A stretch of 41,868 nt of DNA from Lachnospiraceae bacterium (GTDB taxonomy: Bacteria > Bacillota > Clostridia > Lachnospirales > Lachnospiraceae): positions 1 to 41,868 of the forward strand of contig DLZQ01000033.1 in assembly GCA_003447295.1 (NCBI GenBank), read 5' to 3'. A program made the translations under genes and the position numbers. The notes under the pieces are model-generated. The model saw only the letters and a list, made by a program, of their open reading frames with translations. It had not been told where the DNA came from and searched no databases. Shown here piece after piece: positions 41,852 through 41,868 of this stretch; the stretch's first letter is position 1; every line of letters starts with the position of its first letter.

Positions 41852-41868
41852 GAATAGCGTGGCTCATT

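Noticed and set aside
41845..41868. Fifth copy of the dispersed repeat at the window end
   Set aside because: Only about 10 bases (TTATGAATAG) match one terminus and the window ends before the rest could be seen.
1..41868. tRNA, rRNA, tmRNA, phage or transposase genes
   Set aside because: None recognised on either strand; the repeats present have no transposase of their own in the window.

Overview
The window looks like a chromosomal segment of a Firmicute of class Clostridia, most likely a Lachnospiraceae gut anaerobe. This rests on gene content and order (uvrC-hprK-glucokinase-murB-rapZ-whiA-HPr paralog), Shine-Dalgarno-rich starts, an Amt-PII fusion, a UPF0371/DUF1846 protein and a lipoprotein serpin. 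No rRNA, tRNA, CRISPR array, transposase or phage gene was seen.

Layout. 0.1-2.0 kb: hflK-hflC, the membrane partners of the FtsH protease, which is encoded at 29.3-31.7 kb. 2.1-7.7 kb: minus-strand single genes (aldo/keto reductase, MATE exporter, a covalent ammonium transporter-PII fusion with a long structured leader, a GNAT acetyltransferase). 7.8-9.6 kb: cyclophilin (+), a possible orphan small RNA, then class II aldolase (-). 9.8-17.7 kb: a minus-strand block running uvrC, hprK, glucokinase, murB, rapZ, whiA, a Crh-like HPr paralog and a diacylglycerol-kinase-family gene. It couples catabolite signalling (HprK and an HPr with Asp at position 15) to cell-wall synthesis.

17.7-28.5 kb looks accessory and visibly more A+T-rich in its middle. 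Two unrelated AAA+ ATPases with nuclease-like C-terminal motifs flank a LacI-controlled maltodextrin operon (repressor, GH13 glycosidase, binding protein, two permeases) and a serpin. Two terminator hairpins sharing the same loop sequence sit at the inner side of the two ATPase genes. 28.7-31.9 kb: tandem-ACT protein and ftsH. 31.9-38.3 kb: three phosphoester-hydrolase genes downstream of an UgpB-like ABC importer. The importer promoter region carries helically phased TTTACA hexamers resembling a PhoP box, suggesting a phosphate-starvation locus for phosphodiester uptake and breakdown. 38.4-41.9 kb: DUF1846 protein and CTP synthase.

A dispersed inverted repeat with ends GTAACTATTCAGA/TCTGAATAGTTAC occurs four times between genes. 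The two long copies share a central hairpin with a compensatory base change. One copy fills the ftsH 5' leader, one abuts the pyrG ribosome binding site, and one supplies the murB stop codon. Neither ABC importer has its own ATPase gene here, so a shared MsmX/MsmK-type ATPase elsewhere is expected.
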